From Ampelocalamus luodianensis (lineage: Eukaryota; Streptophyta; Magnoliopsida; Poales; Poaceae): 64,000 nt of DNA. The notes under the pieces are model-generated. The model was not told the origin of the DNA. It saw nothing but the letters and a program-made list of their open reading frames with translations, and ran no database searches. Within the stretch, counting starts at the first letter, position 1. The number at the start of each line of letters is the position of its first letter. Both the position numbers and the translations under genes were made by a program. Positions 23,901 to 36,532 of the stretch are shown here, piece by piece. The DNA is taken from assembly GCA_036346255.1 (NCBI GenBank), contig CM070624.1:14044626-14108625 (forward strand), written 5' to 3'.

Positions 23901-25292
23901 CGAACAAAAGTCGGTAGTCCGATTAGAAATAAGCGGCTACGATAAATAGAGAGATTAAATGATGTGAATCGGTATCATTTAATATGGACCGCACGATCAA
24001 GATCGATCGAGCGAGATTAAAACGAAATCCCGAGTAGTGTTTGCGGGTTCGCTTTCAAGCGAGACGTTGGATTGAAATCCAACGATCAATTAAAAGATAT
24101 ACACGTCACCCTTTTAGATGCGATGGTTTAACACCGTTGGATTTAATTTCTACGGTCGGGATGTAAATTGAACCGGATGGTCCGATTGCATACACCCGTG
24201 TGGTCCGCACGATTAAAATCAACGATCCATCGATTTTGGGCTTTAAAGGCCCATTTGGTCTAAATGGAGTGCCGTGGATTGAAATCAAAGGCCCACATTA
24301 ACGCGCCTCGGTTTCAAATAGAAATAAACGATCTTGCATTGGATCAGGATGGGCGGCCACGATTGTGCGGGGATCCGAGTCGTCCGAATGCATACGGATC
24401 CGGGCCATACGATGAAGATCCAACGGTCGGCAGGAGCGAGCTTTATAACACGAGGAAAAAGGAAAAGCCGTAGGATTTGAATCTAACTACGAGATAAAAG
24501 CGCCTTTAGGTTTAAAACGAAAAGCGTCACGGTTGGATTAGAAACGAGCGGTGGTGATTGAATAGGGATCGGAGTTGTCGGTTGCATACACTAATCACGC
24601 TCGTTGGATTAAGATCCAACGGCGGAGATTAAGTGGACACGTGGGCGGCTCGCGGGCGTTATTGCCGCGCCTTCGATGGAAGATCGACGGCTCATGTTAG
24701 TCGTGGAGTTCGGGCTCGCGCTCGAGCGTGGCCGAGCAGAACAAATTTGATTGGGTTGGGCCAAGACACATGAGGTCAGTCGCTCTGATGCAAGGTCGGT
24801 TTGGACCGGTTTAGTTGACCAAACCTTATTCATATATTTAAAAGGTTTGATCGGGACTTTAAAAATATCAAATAAATTTATAAAATCATGAAATTTTCTT
24901 TGTAAGCTCTTTGGGATGATATATTTCCCGGATAAATTTCATAAACCACATTTTCACTTTATAAAATACATAAATATCTATTTCAGTCGAAAATGTTTAT
25001 TTAAAGACCATAAATTTTCTTTAAGTCCAAATAATTTCTAAAAATGCAACGAAAATATTTTTAGCCAAGATAATTTATCTAGGCTTTAATAAAAATACTT
25101 CCCAGTCATAATACAAGTGTTACCTTGTATTCCTTTAAATATTCTAAGTAGGTTTTTGGACTTTGGCAAAAAGGAAGGTTTTATTTGGTAACAGCAACTC
25201 CCAACTGAGATTAAGAACAGTAATGATATGAACAGTAGTCTATTCTGCTTCATAAAACAATTATTCTTGTTGATAAGATTGGGGTCATTACA
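20941..25292 (-). repeat. LTR of the full-length gypsy element (3' LTR in element sense)
   Basis: 4,352 bp, nearly collinear with 31179-35497. AT-rich stretches of over 100 bp are the same in both copies, while differences gather at CAG/CTG/CCGG-like spots. Several CGTTGGAT..ATCCAACG palindromes lie between 24,060 and 24,620. Confidence 0.95.
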
Positions 25293-25308
25293 AACCTACC
25301 CCTTAAGG
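25293..25308 (-). promoter_or_regulatory. Polypurine tract of the gypsy element
   Basis: On the minus strand this reads CCTTAAGGGGTAGGTT and abuts the 3' LTR, the position where plus-strand DNA synthesis is primed. It fits in place and composition. Confidence 0.65.
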
Positions 25309-25496
25309 AAAATCTAGTCCTAGATTTGGAACAAGTTAAGATTAGGAAGAAATGCAATGGAAATGAATTATGAGGAAATTCAACATCCGTTGTTTTGGTT
25401 TCCTTCAAGGATAACAAAGAAGATTCTTACATAACAACATAGTGTTATTATTACATCTTTGTTTACATAGCTTTGTTTAAACTTTCCTTTCTTGAT

Positions 25497-28400
25497 TCAA
25501 AGAAAAGTTCTAAACAACAAAAAGATGGGGGTGCTCAATCGCATCAGATCTTCGCGCTCCCAAGTGGCTTCATCCTCGGAATGATTAGCCCATTGAATTT
25601 TCAAGAACCCGACGATCGATTTCTTGTCTGCGTTCCATTGTGTCGAGGATACGTCTTCGTTGCTCTTGATATGAAAGATCAGGTTGGAGATTAAGATGCT
25701 CATAAGCAGTTGCCTCAATAGGAACACGAAGGCATTTCTTTAATTGAGACACATGAAAAGTATCATGCATTGCTGAGAGTGATTCAGGTAACTCCAATTG
25801 GTAAGCTCTGACTCCTCGCTTGCAATGATTCGGAAGGGTCCGATATAGCGAGGTCGCGAGCTTTCCTTTACTCAAAACGATGAGTACCCTCATGGGTGAC
25901 ACTTTAAGATAGACATGGTCATCTACCTCAAAGCTCAATTCACGACGACGATGATCGGCATAGCTCTTCGGCGAGGTATGCGGTTTTCAAACAATCTCGA
26001 ATCGAGCGAACTTGCTCTTACGCTTCCTTTACCAAGTGCGGACCAAAGTATGATCTTTCACGGACTCGGACCAATTCAATGGAGTCCTACAAGCTCTCCC
26101 ATACAAGGCTTCAAAGGTGACATTTGAATACTTGCTTGTAGCTATTATTGTAGGAAAATTCCACATATGGCAAAGATTTCTCCGATCTTTGCTATAAGAT
26201 AGCACATAGGCTCAAGAAGATCTTCCATCACTTGGTTCACTCTTTCGGTTTGACCACTGGTTTGAGGATGGTAGCGATCGAAGGAGAGTTCGGTCCCCAT
26301 AGCTCGATGAAGGCTATTCCAAAAATGGGAAGTAAACCGAGGACCACGGTCGAAACAATGACTTTAGGAACACCATGAAGGCAAACAATTCTAGCAATAT
26401 AAAGCTCGCTAATTGCTTGCCATTGAAATCGGTCCTGACCAGGAATAAAATGAGCCACTTTAGTTAAACGATCAATGATCACCCAAATGGCATCGATCCT
26501 TGGAAGTCTTGGGAAGACCAAGAACAAAATCCATACCGATCTCTTCCCACTTCCACTGGGAATAGGCAAAGGTCAAGGGTACCAATGGCTTTAGATGTTC
26601 ACTTTAACCCTTTGGCAAATATCACATTCAAAGAACATCTTGAGCAATTTGCCTCTTCATTTGGCTCCACCAAAATATTTTCTTCAAATCTGGTACATTT
26701 TGGTACTCCCGGGATGCAAAGAAAACTTGGAATTATGAGCTTCCCTAAAATTAGACTCTTCAATCGAATCGTGAGTACTACCAAACGATGGCGATATCGA
26801 ATTATCTGCGATCATCTTGAAAAATTCGTTGGCTTTACACCTTGCATGTTTTCCACGATTTCGACTACCTCGGCATCGGTTTTGGGCCTCAGAACGGGAT
26901 TCTAAGGTCGGCTCCACATGTAATGCAATGAGAATCCTTTTCCACAAATTCAAGACTTAGGCGCCAAAATCAAGCCACGTGTCTCTTTGGCGGTAAAGAG
27001 GATATGTAGTTGCATTGTGACTTTACGCAAAGCGTCGCCACAACATTGGCTTTACCAGATGATAATGAATACCCATATCGTAGTCCTTGATCGGTTCAAG
27101 CCATCTTCGTTGTCTCATATTCAAATCAGTTGAGTGAATATGTACTTGAGCTTTATGATCGGTGTAGATCTCACAACGATTACCTAGAAGGTAATGCGCC
27201 AAATCTTTAATGCATGGACCACGACCAATTCCAAATCATGAGTAGGATAATTAACTTCATGAGGCGCAATCGCCGGATGCATATGTCACAACTTGCCTTC
27301 TTGCATAAGCACACAACCAAGTCCATGGCGAGATGCATCGCAATATATGTCAAGCTCTTAAGAACATCCGGAAGAATAAGAATCGAGCTTTGGTCAAGAG
27401 AGTTCTCAAAAGTCAAAACTCTCTTCACACTTAGTGACCATTCAAATTTCTTCCCTTTACGCAAGAGCCGAGTCAAAGGTCTAGCAATCTTGGAGAAATT
27501 TTCAATGAACCTCCTAATAACCCGCAAGTCCAAGAAAACTCCAATCTCGGGACACTCTTGGGAGGCTTCCAATTTAGCACATCTTGTACCTTGCTTGGAT
27601 CAACGATATACCTTCTTGGATAACACATGCCCGAAAGGCAACTTCTACGAGCGTAAAGCACACTTGCTAAACTTGGCATACAATTGATGCCGACGAAGTG
27701 TTTCGGCAAAGTCGCAAATGTTGTTCATGATCCTTATCGGACTTGGAATAAATAAGGATGTCGTCAATAAACACGACAACGAATTTATCCAAGAATTCCA
27801 TGAACACTTGAATTCATAAGGTTCATGAAATATCTTTGGAGCATTGGTCAAACCAAAGGACATAACAGTATACTCGTATAAACCATAACGAGTAGAAAAG
27901 TCGTCTTAGGAATGTCCTCGGCTCTAACCTTGATCGATGATAGCCCGATCGCAAATCAATCTTTGAAAAGACACGGGCACCAACCAAGCGATCAAAAGAT
28001 CATCAATTCGAGTAGAGGATATTTATTCTTGATAGTGACCTCATTTAACGGACGATAATCCACACACATCCGTAAAGTATTGTCTTTCTTCTTGACAAAG
28101 ATTGCCGGCATCCCCAAGGTGAGGAACTCGGTCGAATGAAACCCTTGTCAAGCAATTCTCAGAGTTGCTTCTTCAATTCAACCACTCGTTGGCGGCATTC
28201 GATAAGGACTCTGGATATCGGGCGCCCAGAACGAGTTCAATAACAAACTCCACTTCCGTCCGGTGGTAAACCGGGAAGGTCTTGAGAAAAACATCGCATA
28301 CTCACGGACAATTGGTATGCGACTCCAAAGAAGGAGTGGTATCAACTTGGTGAGCACAAAGATGAGCCAAGCGCTTTAGAATGATAAACAACTTGAATGC

Positions 28401-28700
28401 CGTCGGCATTGGTCATAGAAATAGACCGTTGGGAACAATTGATTTGACCACGGTTTTGGACGACCAATCCATACCCAAAATGACGTCCAACCCTTTAGAG
28501 TCAATCACAATTAGGTTTGCTAAAAACTTCACCCCAAGGATTGTTATGTTGACCCATTAACAAATCGATCGGTTTAAAGACCGGCCAGTGATTGAATAAT
28601 AAAAGATGGTTGGAGGGTATGCATGTTTAATCGGTGTTGCAAAGAAATGATTGCTAATAAAGAATGAGATGCTCAGTCGAATAAAGCGATGGCGGATGAA
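25497..28700 (-). pseudogene. Gypsy pol remnant: protease, RT, RNase H, integrase, chromodomain
   Basis: Short open pieces in different frames carry family motifs in the normal order. A protease-like segment (ALFD...SHSFIS) lies near 28,690-28,640. RT follows with RMCVDYRPLNEVTIKNKYPL near 28,080 and the catalytic FIDDILIYS near 27,770. The RT/RNase H linker is FIENFSKIARPLTRLLRK near 27,510. The integrase core has DRLTK (first catalytic Asp) and RIVCLHGVPK near 26,500-26,370. The end of integrase reads FHVSQLKKCLRVP near 25,760 and the chromodomain HSEDEATWERED near 25,560. Many single-base losses break the frame, several at GG/CC or CG sites. No full-length product can be made from this sequence as written. 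Confidence 0.88.
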
Positions 28701-29872
28701 ATTAACTAGAGCATACCCATAACAACTTCAGTGTATCACCGCCTCTTCACAGTTGATCTGGTTCACATGCCCACGAACCGAGCCGGATCGGCTTTAATAG
28801 GGGGCCTCTGCGAAGGGCCGCACCGACAACCATGGATATGGTCGAACAGCGGCAATCCTTGTCGCTTGCCACACACTTGTTGGCATAATGCCGGGCGACC
28901 ACAATGATAACAAATAACCCTGGGTTAACATTGTTGGACAGATTTGGCTGATTCCACTTGATCTGATCGATGGTGGGAGAGATGGACGAGAGCAAACACC
29001 GCCGCCTTGGTGAAAATGGAGTCGGTGCTCGTGGTGGCCTGAACAACCACATACGAGGCCTTGGTGAGCCGCCACGAGAATAAAGCGAGAAGTCCGCCGC
29101 TTGCGTGACTCATCCAATGCCTTACTCTTGCTTTCGCCACAATAGCTTTGTTGACCGGATCGAGAAGTTCGGAAGTCATGCAAAGCTACAACCATCTGCG
29201 CTTCTTGGATAGCCCATTCAAGAACGGTTTTGACGACGAAGGTCGATCGAACGTCATCGAGCATATCGGCGGGAAGTTGAACTCATGCGGATATTCTATT
29301 CTGACTTTCGCCCTTGCTTGAGAGCGAAACTCTTCTTGTTTGATCATCATGACCCTTCAGAATGTGAGCTTGCGAAAGGCTTCTCTGAACTCATCCCAAG
29401 TAGGGACATGTCCAGCAGTGAATGGCAAGAAGATTATCCCACCATATGTTGGTCGCCCATCGAAATGATAATCGCAAAGAGAACCTTTTCCTTTCGGAGC
29501 ATTGAGTGTCGAAGCTTCTTTTCAATGGTCCGCCAATCCTCGGCTTCCATAGGGTCTGAGAATCGAGAACACCGCGGGTTAGTCCGTGAAAGTCGCAAGA
29601 TCGCCACGCACATGGTGGCCTCTGCTCGGCTGGCGATGCAACAGAGTAGAAGTATTGCGCGCAATCTGTTCCGAGATCTGCGCGTCGATCCATCGGTTGC
29701 GCTCAATTTGCATGAGCACATCGGCCATAGAAGGTGGTGGAGGAAGCTCCTCTTCCACGAGACCACCTTGCGGACCACGAAGCTGGAAGGTTCGATCGGC
29801 CTCCCGAGAATGGGGAACCAAGATGAAATACTCTTCCCTTGTTGCGCTTGCGACGAGTAGTAGGTCTGTCAT
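28700..29872 (-). pseudogene. Gypsy gag remnant
   Basis: The likely start ATG is at 29872-29870. Residues about 46-55 read PPPPSMADVLM, typical of the gag N terminus in this group. MEAEDW and EKVLFA pieces follow in another frame around 29,560-29,470, then WWDNLL. A CCHC zinc knuckle (CYHCGRP...HYANKC) is visible around 28,925-28,880 but is split by one missing base in a CCCGG context. The product would be the capsid/nucleocapsid polyprotein. Confidence 0.8.
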
Positions 29873-29889
29873 CCTGTTACCACAACATG

Positions 29890-31160
29890 GTTAACAACAC
29901 AACAAGGACATACTCTAAAAACACAAACAAGTTTACAATTAGAAAAGAAGCAAATCTCGTACATATAATGCATCATGTTATGTTATGCATTCAAGTTAAC
30001 ACCAAACGAAACTTCATATATATATACTGACAAAATTTGGTTCAGTCTTACATTATAGTTGGCCATAATGTCGATTACAAACCAAAGTTAAACTTTCATA
30101 CTACGTACAACATCTGCACGCTCTATTACATACAATTTATTTAAGGGCAACTACTAGACTAAAGACACTCAACCACGGGATTCATCGTCGAGGTGCTAGC
30201 GTAAAGATCCCGATTAAAGTTCACGGAAACTCATTCGAAGGTGAGCTCGAGGAACTGTGTCAACCGGATCCAAGGGACTAAAGAGACGCCTCGGAGAACC
30301 CAACAATGGTGATGACCTCCGGAGGTGCGATCCGCAGAGTGCGAGAAACCTCAGTAGTCATCCGGGCTTGGCGCACTTGTCCATAAACAGTGCACGCGCC
30401 ACTCGGAAGTCGGTAAAGAGGTGGTGCGGCGGCGAGGGAGATCTCGTTGTCACCATAAAGCACGCTTGCGAGCGCGTTCATGTTGACTCCAAGAAGTAGG
30501 TACTCCAGGCCTCATTAAGGCGTCTGAGTTTCCCATAACTCCTCACAAGACGATGGACTTGGTCCATGATACGGACCATCCTTGCCAACCGCCGCACTGG
30601 GGTCTTCGCCAAGCGTATCTCGTGAACATGCTCACCTCGGAGGTAGGGCCTGATTCGAAGTGGTCATAGGGTGGTTGAGACAATTCCGTCAAATCATGAC
30701 GAAGAAGACTCATCATCCTACTTGCCGCTTCTGAATCGCCATCGCCTCGGAGGTGGCAAGCGCTGGACACGATGAGGACACTGCGGCTACATGCCTAGCG
30801 ATGGCGTTGATGAAGCGCGGTATTCCTCCATCCACGGTCCTCGATCCGTCGATAAATGGCATACTCGGTGGTAGGTGAAATTGGAGCGCCACATCATGTC
30901 CTGAGTAATCTGAAACCCATCAACATCCTCGCTCGAGTCTCCTTGACCAAATACCAACCGCTCATCTATAGATAAAAGACAAGATAAGGAACAATTCACT
31001 TTTAAATGAACCAACGAAGTTTGGGCAAGAAGTGACATTAAGAAAGATAAGGAATAAAAGATGTCATGCTTAAGCTTTGAAAATAAATTGTCGTTTGAAA
31101 ATAATTTTAGCAGAGGATCCTCTAATAACTTGGCCATGCTACTTCTAACCTCAGTGCAAT
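29890..31160 (-). other. Leader of the gypsy element between primer-binding site and gag
   Basis: About 1.25 kb between the 5' LTR and gag. It holds small ORFs (up to 116 codons) without known motifs. Long untranslated leaders are common in large plant gypsy elements; I see no captured gene. Confidence 0.4.
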
Positions 31161-31178
31161 GTATGCTCGATACTAACG
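31161..31178 (-). promoter_or_regulatory. Primer-binding site of the gypsy element (degenerate)
   Basis: On the minus strand, directly after the LTR end CCTCACA, the sequence is CGTTAGTATCGAGCATAC. It resembles the TTGGTATCAGAGC primer site for initiator-Met tRNA, with one substitution and one missing base. Confidence 0.55.
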
Positions 31179-34100
31179 TGTGAGGACCCGGTTATTGGAA
31201 ATGTTACTAAATTAAATTCATACAAGAACACAATTCATAATTAAGGAACAGTCTTTGCCTTAATTAAAAATCATGCTAAAGGTATGAACTTAACAAGTAA
31301 CAATTTCAATAAGCAGATTCGGATATATATGTACCACAATGGTTCCCGGGATCAACGACCATTGCATATATATCCTTCATCAACATTGCATCAAACACAT
31401 ACAAGTCATACATTGATATAATTAAACATAAGGTTACATCATTCGGTTAATACTACAATATTAAGTGACTTGGTCACTATAACGATATCTGTGGAAGCAA
31501 AACAAGCGGAAAATGTCCACCAATGGCCCCATCCACGCGCAGCAATTGCGTGGAGGCAAGAAGTAGCGTTACTCGTTAGCGTCACCACGATCGCGCTAAC
31601 TGTGCTTCATAAAGGAAACCATCCTCACTGCAACAATAGGTAGTAGCACCTTGAGTACGAAGGTACTCAAGCAAGTCTTACTCAAACTAATAAAATAAAG
31701 TGGTGATTAGAGCCTAACCAAAGGAGTAGAGTTTTTACATGCATAAGGTTACAACGGAAGGTATAAAGGTTCAAATTTGCATAAAGCGATACATCTTAAC
31801 CTACAAAGGCTAAATTTTGGTAAGCGATTTAATAAATCAAAGTTTGCTTAAAGCAAGTACATAAATGACATAAAAATAAATAATGCGAAAGCATGATACC
31901 CTCATGCAAACCGAAAATAACCAAAACCGGGTTTTGAAAATCAAACTTCTATACAGTGACATCAATTCAAGTTGTCGTCCATGGCCGTGAACACGGCTAT
32001 TGAATGATTTATACCACTGCGCAGGTGTACATCTTTACCCACATGACTTAGTTGGCAGTTGCCTTGGATGCCTCCGAATGATGACACACTTCCTTTGGTA
32101 TGCCGACCAGGAAACTAAGATTTGGTATTTTCAACAAGTTAACACTATTGAGTTGGACCCCATGTGTGAACTAATCCCATAGTGTAGGCTACACCACCTA
32201 CTAACCACAGGGCACACATGTTGTGTCGATAATGCCGATCCAAACAATTTAAAAACAAATTGGGCTCACCACCCATAATAGAATGCCATCGGCACTCATT
32301 AAGGTATCGTATATGCGACGAGGCACATATACGCCCTCACCTCCTAAGAACATCGACATCGACATACAAAGCTCACATGGCATAAGACACGATCCTCGGA
32401 CCTAAGCATCTATGCCATGCAAGGCCAATACACATATCCTTACTCTCTGTTTCCAACTCAATAGTCTCAACATTTTACTTAACCAAACAGCGCCCATACA
32501 TCGCATGTGGAAGTGCGTGGGGGCTTGAATTGAATAATCGAGTTCGGTCCTTAATTAACCGGACAAGCCCACCACAAACCCAATCTCGTGCGAAGGCACC
32601 ATCACTAGCTTCCTCTTGTCCAGATCAATTTAGATTTCAAATACAAGGCTGATTTAAAGGAACTGGACAAAGAGTTTGAAAATGACAATAGTTCAGCTTG
32701 TGATTCCCATGTTTGACAAGATATGCTTGTCAAACTCTAAAATCTCTAGACCGCATATCTAAGCCAAATCGAGAATAGACCATATATTATACAAGACTAC
32801 ACTAGAGTTGAGTGTATGGTCATAATCAAGGTAATCCACCATGTCGGTCATAGCTAGCTATTACAAGTCATATTTTGTATTTTCGGACAAATAGCATGCT
32901 CGAGATATCACCGATTTGTAAAGACTATTGTACAAAATCGGGTTCAATATGGTGCAAAGAGGATGCTTGCCTTGGTAATAATAGACTTACATTGCGTGCT
33001 CAGTTGCTCGAAAAAGATTCGATGGCTTCAATGAACTGATTCTAAAGAAACAATAAGATCCAATAAATACCAAACCGACAATAAGTCCAACATGGAAGAA
33101 ATATGCATGATCAATCTAGAAATGCATGATTACGGTATGCTTAAGCCATAACTACCCATAATAATGATAATAACCCATTATCTAGCTCACTGTTTTCAAA
33201 AGACAGAAATTAGAGTTTATTGCAAAGTTCCGTTTTTGATTTGAAAGAGTGAAAACAGATGATTGCAATTTTCTGAAATAAGTATAGATCATGCAAAAGT
33301 TCATAAATGAAACTTAGCATGATCTTTTAGAGTAATTAACATCCCAAACCAACCTTAGTCTAACCCTAACTAGTTAGATTGCAAAAGCTAAAGCAAAACC
33401 TATTTTGTCGGTTGAGCCGACAAGAGAACGAGACAATTTCAACTAAGAGTCAAAATAGATGATGACAAGAATTGAAAGACCAACTTGTCATCTTTGCTAG
33501 GGTTTAGTCAAAATCTAAATAAGATGATAAGTTGACAGGAAGATACCTAGGTCTTGAAAATGACATGAAAACCGAAAGGTGCAATATCAACTTTTCATTT
33601 AAAGTCGATTGAAGCTACGATGCTTAAAAGAATGATTCACGGAGCTTCTCAAGTCCTTAAGATGCTCAAGATGTTAACACTAGGGTTTAACTTACGGAGA
33701 AGAAATATGCTAAGGGTTACGACAACCCGATGTTGAACAACAGAGAGTTAAACTCGATTTAACCTACAAAAGATAACCAATCTTGATTGTAAGTGTAACG
33801 AGTTTAAGATGGATAAGCGATGAGCAAGAAGCAAGAAACTCCACTGGTTAACAAGAAAAGGATGAGCTTGGTGGTCAACAATGGTCATGCACTCAAAAAC
33901 TAGGGTTTATATATGTGGATGTGGAGCTACAGAGCAAGAGAGAAAGATCTAGAGTTGATGAGGTGTCCATTTAGGGCTAATTATCCCAAAAATTAGTTGC
34001 AAAACTTTGGGATAATCCTCTCCTTGATTTCCAGAAATCTGCTGAGAGAGAGGAAGGAGATAAGAGCCAAGCCGACATGTGGGCCCATTGTCATCCTCAC

Positions 34101-35497
34101 CGCGCACTCGTAAAGGCTCGAACAAAAGTCACCGTCAGATTAGAAATAAGCGGCTACGATAAATAGAGAGATTAAATGATGTGAATCGGTATCATTTAAT
34201 ATGGACCGCACGATCAAGATCGATCGAGCGAGATTAAAACGAAATCCGATGGTGCTGCGGGTTCGCTTTCAAGCAGAGGCGTTGGATTGAAATCCAACGA
34301 TCAATTAAAAGATATACACGTCACCCTTTTAGATGCGATGGTTTAACACCGTTGGATTTAATTTCTGGTCGGGATGTAAAATTGAACCGGATGGTCCGAT
34401 TGCATACACCCATGTGGTCCGCACGATTAAAATCCAACGATCCATCGATTTTGGGCTTTAAAGGCCCACGGTCTAAATGGAGTGCCAGTGGATTGAAATC
34501 AAGGCCCACGTTAACGCCTCGGTTTCAAATAGAAATAAACGATGCATTGGATCAGGATGGGCGGCCACGATTGTCGGGGATCCGAGTCGTCCGAATGCAT
34601 ACGGATCGGGCCATACGATGAAGATCCAACGGTCCGAGGAGCGCGAGCTTTATAACACGAGGAAAAAGGAAAAGCCGAGGATTTGAATCTAACGGCCGAG
34701 ATAAAAGCGCGCTTTAGGTTTAAAACGAAAAGGCGTCACGGTTGGATTAGAAACGAGCGGTGGTGATTGAATAGGATCCGAGTTGTCAGGTTGCATACAC
34801 TAATCACGCTCGTTGGATTAAGATCCAACGGCGAGATTTAAGTGGACACGTGGGCGGCTCATGGGGCGTTATTGCCGCCGTCGATGGAAGATCGACGGCT
34901 CATGTTAGTCGTGGAGTTCGCTCGCGCTCGAACGTGGCACCGAGCCGTACAAATTTGATTGGGTTGACCGAGACACATGAGGTCGGGTCGCTCTGATGCA
35001 AGGGTCGGGTTTGGACCAGTTTGGTTGACCAAACCTTATTCATATATTTAAAAGGTTTGATGGACTTTAAAAATATCAAATAAATTTATAAAATCATGAA
35101 ATTTTCTTGTAAGCTCTTGGGATGATATATTTCCGAGATAAATTTCATAAACCACATTTTCACTTTATAAAATACATAAATATCTATTTCAGGCCGAAAA
35201 TGTTTATTTAAAGACCATAAATTTTCTTTAAGTCCAAATAATTTCTAAAATGCAACGAAAATATTTTTAGCCAAGATAATTTATCTAGGCTTTAATAAAA
35301 ATACTTCCACTATAATACAAGTGTTACCTTGTATTCCTTTAAATATTCTAAGTAGGTTTTTGGACTTTGGCAAAAAGGAAGGTTTTATTTGGTAACAGCA
35401 ACTCCCAACTGAGATTAAGAATAAGAATGATATGAGCAAGAGTCTATTACTGCTCATAAAATGAATTATATCTGTTGATAAGATTGGAGTCATTACA
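31179..35497 (-). repeat. LTR of the full-length gypsy element (5' LTR in element sense)
   Basis: 4,319 bp, the partner of 20941-25292. In element sense it begins TGTAATGACTCC and ends GGGTCCTCACA. It contains the same palindromes around 34,280-34,830. Confidence 0.95.
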
Positions 35498-36532
35498 CAC
35501 GATGAAAATACAACCACACCCTCAAATAGTGAGAAGCTACCCGTAGAAGCAACACCCCTAACGCCTACAGCCAGTTGAGAAAAAAATGTGTGATGACAGA
35601 TGAACTTTTCTTGGATGGTGACAAACAAAATTGTTTAAACCACAGAATACACTCGTCCAATATATTCCTTGACAACATCAACAGAGGACAGATTGTGTAA
35701 CACTGCTGATCTGAAATAATACAAAAAACAATACTTTCAAGTCCTTGGCTGTGACCCAAATCACACAACAAACAAACAACAAGATTCCAAAAATCAGGCA
35801 TGGAATGCTAAAAGGTAAGAATGATCAATTAGATATAACGCTCCCAATTGTCATAAGAACAAATGAAGCAGCAATTCAGTAATCTACCTCTGGGGCACCA
35901 ACAAGAACAAATTGCAGAACAGACATGGTGGATGGAAAAATGTTGCTCTATGGGGCACAATGGATAGGGGATGCTACCTTGGTTAATACTTTCGCTGAAC
36001 CAATCTTTTCTGTTATACTGACAGAAGACTAGAAGAGCACATTAATAACATACAATCTCCAGTTCACCACAATACCAAAATCAGGCTCATCATTTAGAAC
36101 TTACTCACTTGGGCATAAATTTTTTGATTGAATTGAACATCTAGTTGGGTGCTCAAATATTCTTGCAGTAACATCATGGAGGTGACTTGCACATTTTTGT
36201 TTACTATTCTATCTGTCAAACAACATGTATTCCTTGCACAACTGGAAGCAAAATGAAGAGAAAAGGTCCATGATGTGCAGTGGTACATTATTATAACCAA
36301 CCACTACTAGAATGCAATTTCAGATCTAACAGGATTGTGGTGTAAATGTGTCATCCAGCTACATGTACACAAATTAATTAATAAATGACTTAACGATAGT
36401 TGCGGTAAGAACAGCTTGGCCCGAGAAACTGGTTTCAATCTTCTACTCTTTCAGAGTTTAAGAAAAGGCAGATTTTTTGTGGCACCCTTAGTGTAAGGCA
36501 CTGGAGCTCTCCTATAGGTTATATAATAATCA
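35498..36532 (-). pseudogene. Possible upstream exons of the broken minus-strand gene
   Basis: Next to the LTR the minus strand is open with TSTGSFSLFEGVVVF. Near 35,990-35,950 a piece reading TEKIGSAKVLTK ends at a canonical-looking donor (AACCAAG|GTAGCA). Near 36,245-36,210 a piece LCKEYMLFDR follows a pyrimidine-rich CAG acceptor. Each is short, and no family was recognised. They are offered because they share strand and order with the pseudogene at 9.2-14.1 kb and with the open stretch at 20.83-20.94 kb. Confidence 0.25.

Larger units (their letters stand above)
20941..35497 (-). mobile_element. Full-length Ty3/gypsy chromovirus, 14.6 kb, minus strand
   Basis: Two long LTRs (20941-25292 and 31179-35497), both TGTGAGGACCC...TTACA, enclose 5.9 kb. 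In element orientation (right to left): LTR, a degenerate primer-binding site resembling the initiator-Met tRNA complement (TGGTATCAGAGC type) at 31178-31161, leader, gag from 29872, zinc knuckle near 28900, protease near 28670, reverse transcriptase about 28.1-27.6 kb, RNase H near 27.3, integrase about 26.9-26.2, GPF/Y and chromodomain about 25.9-25.5, and a polypurine tract at 25308-25293. Integrase after RT plus a chromodomain marks it as a chromovirus (Tekay/Del-like by LTR size). The flanking sites are CACAG (20936-20940) and CACGA (35498-35502), an imperfect TSD. All frames are interrupted. Confidence 0.92.

Noticed and set aside
24264..24473. Small ORFs repeated at 24.3 and 34.4 kb
   Set aside because: They are the same LTR sequence in two copies, with no gene content.
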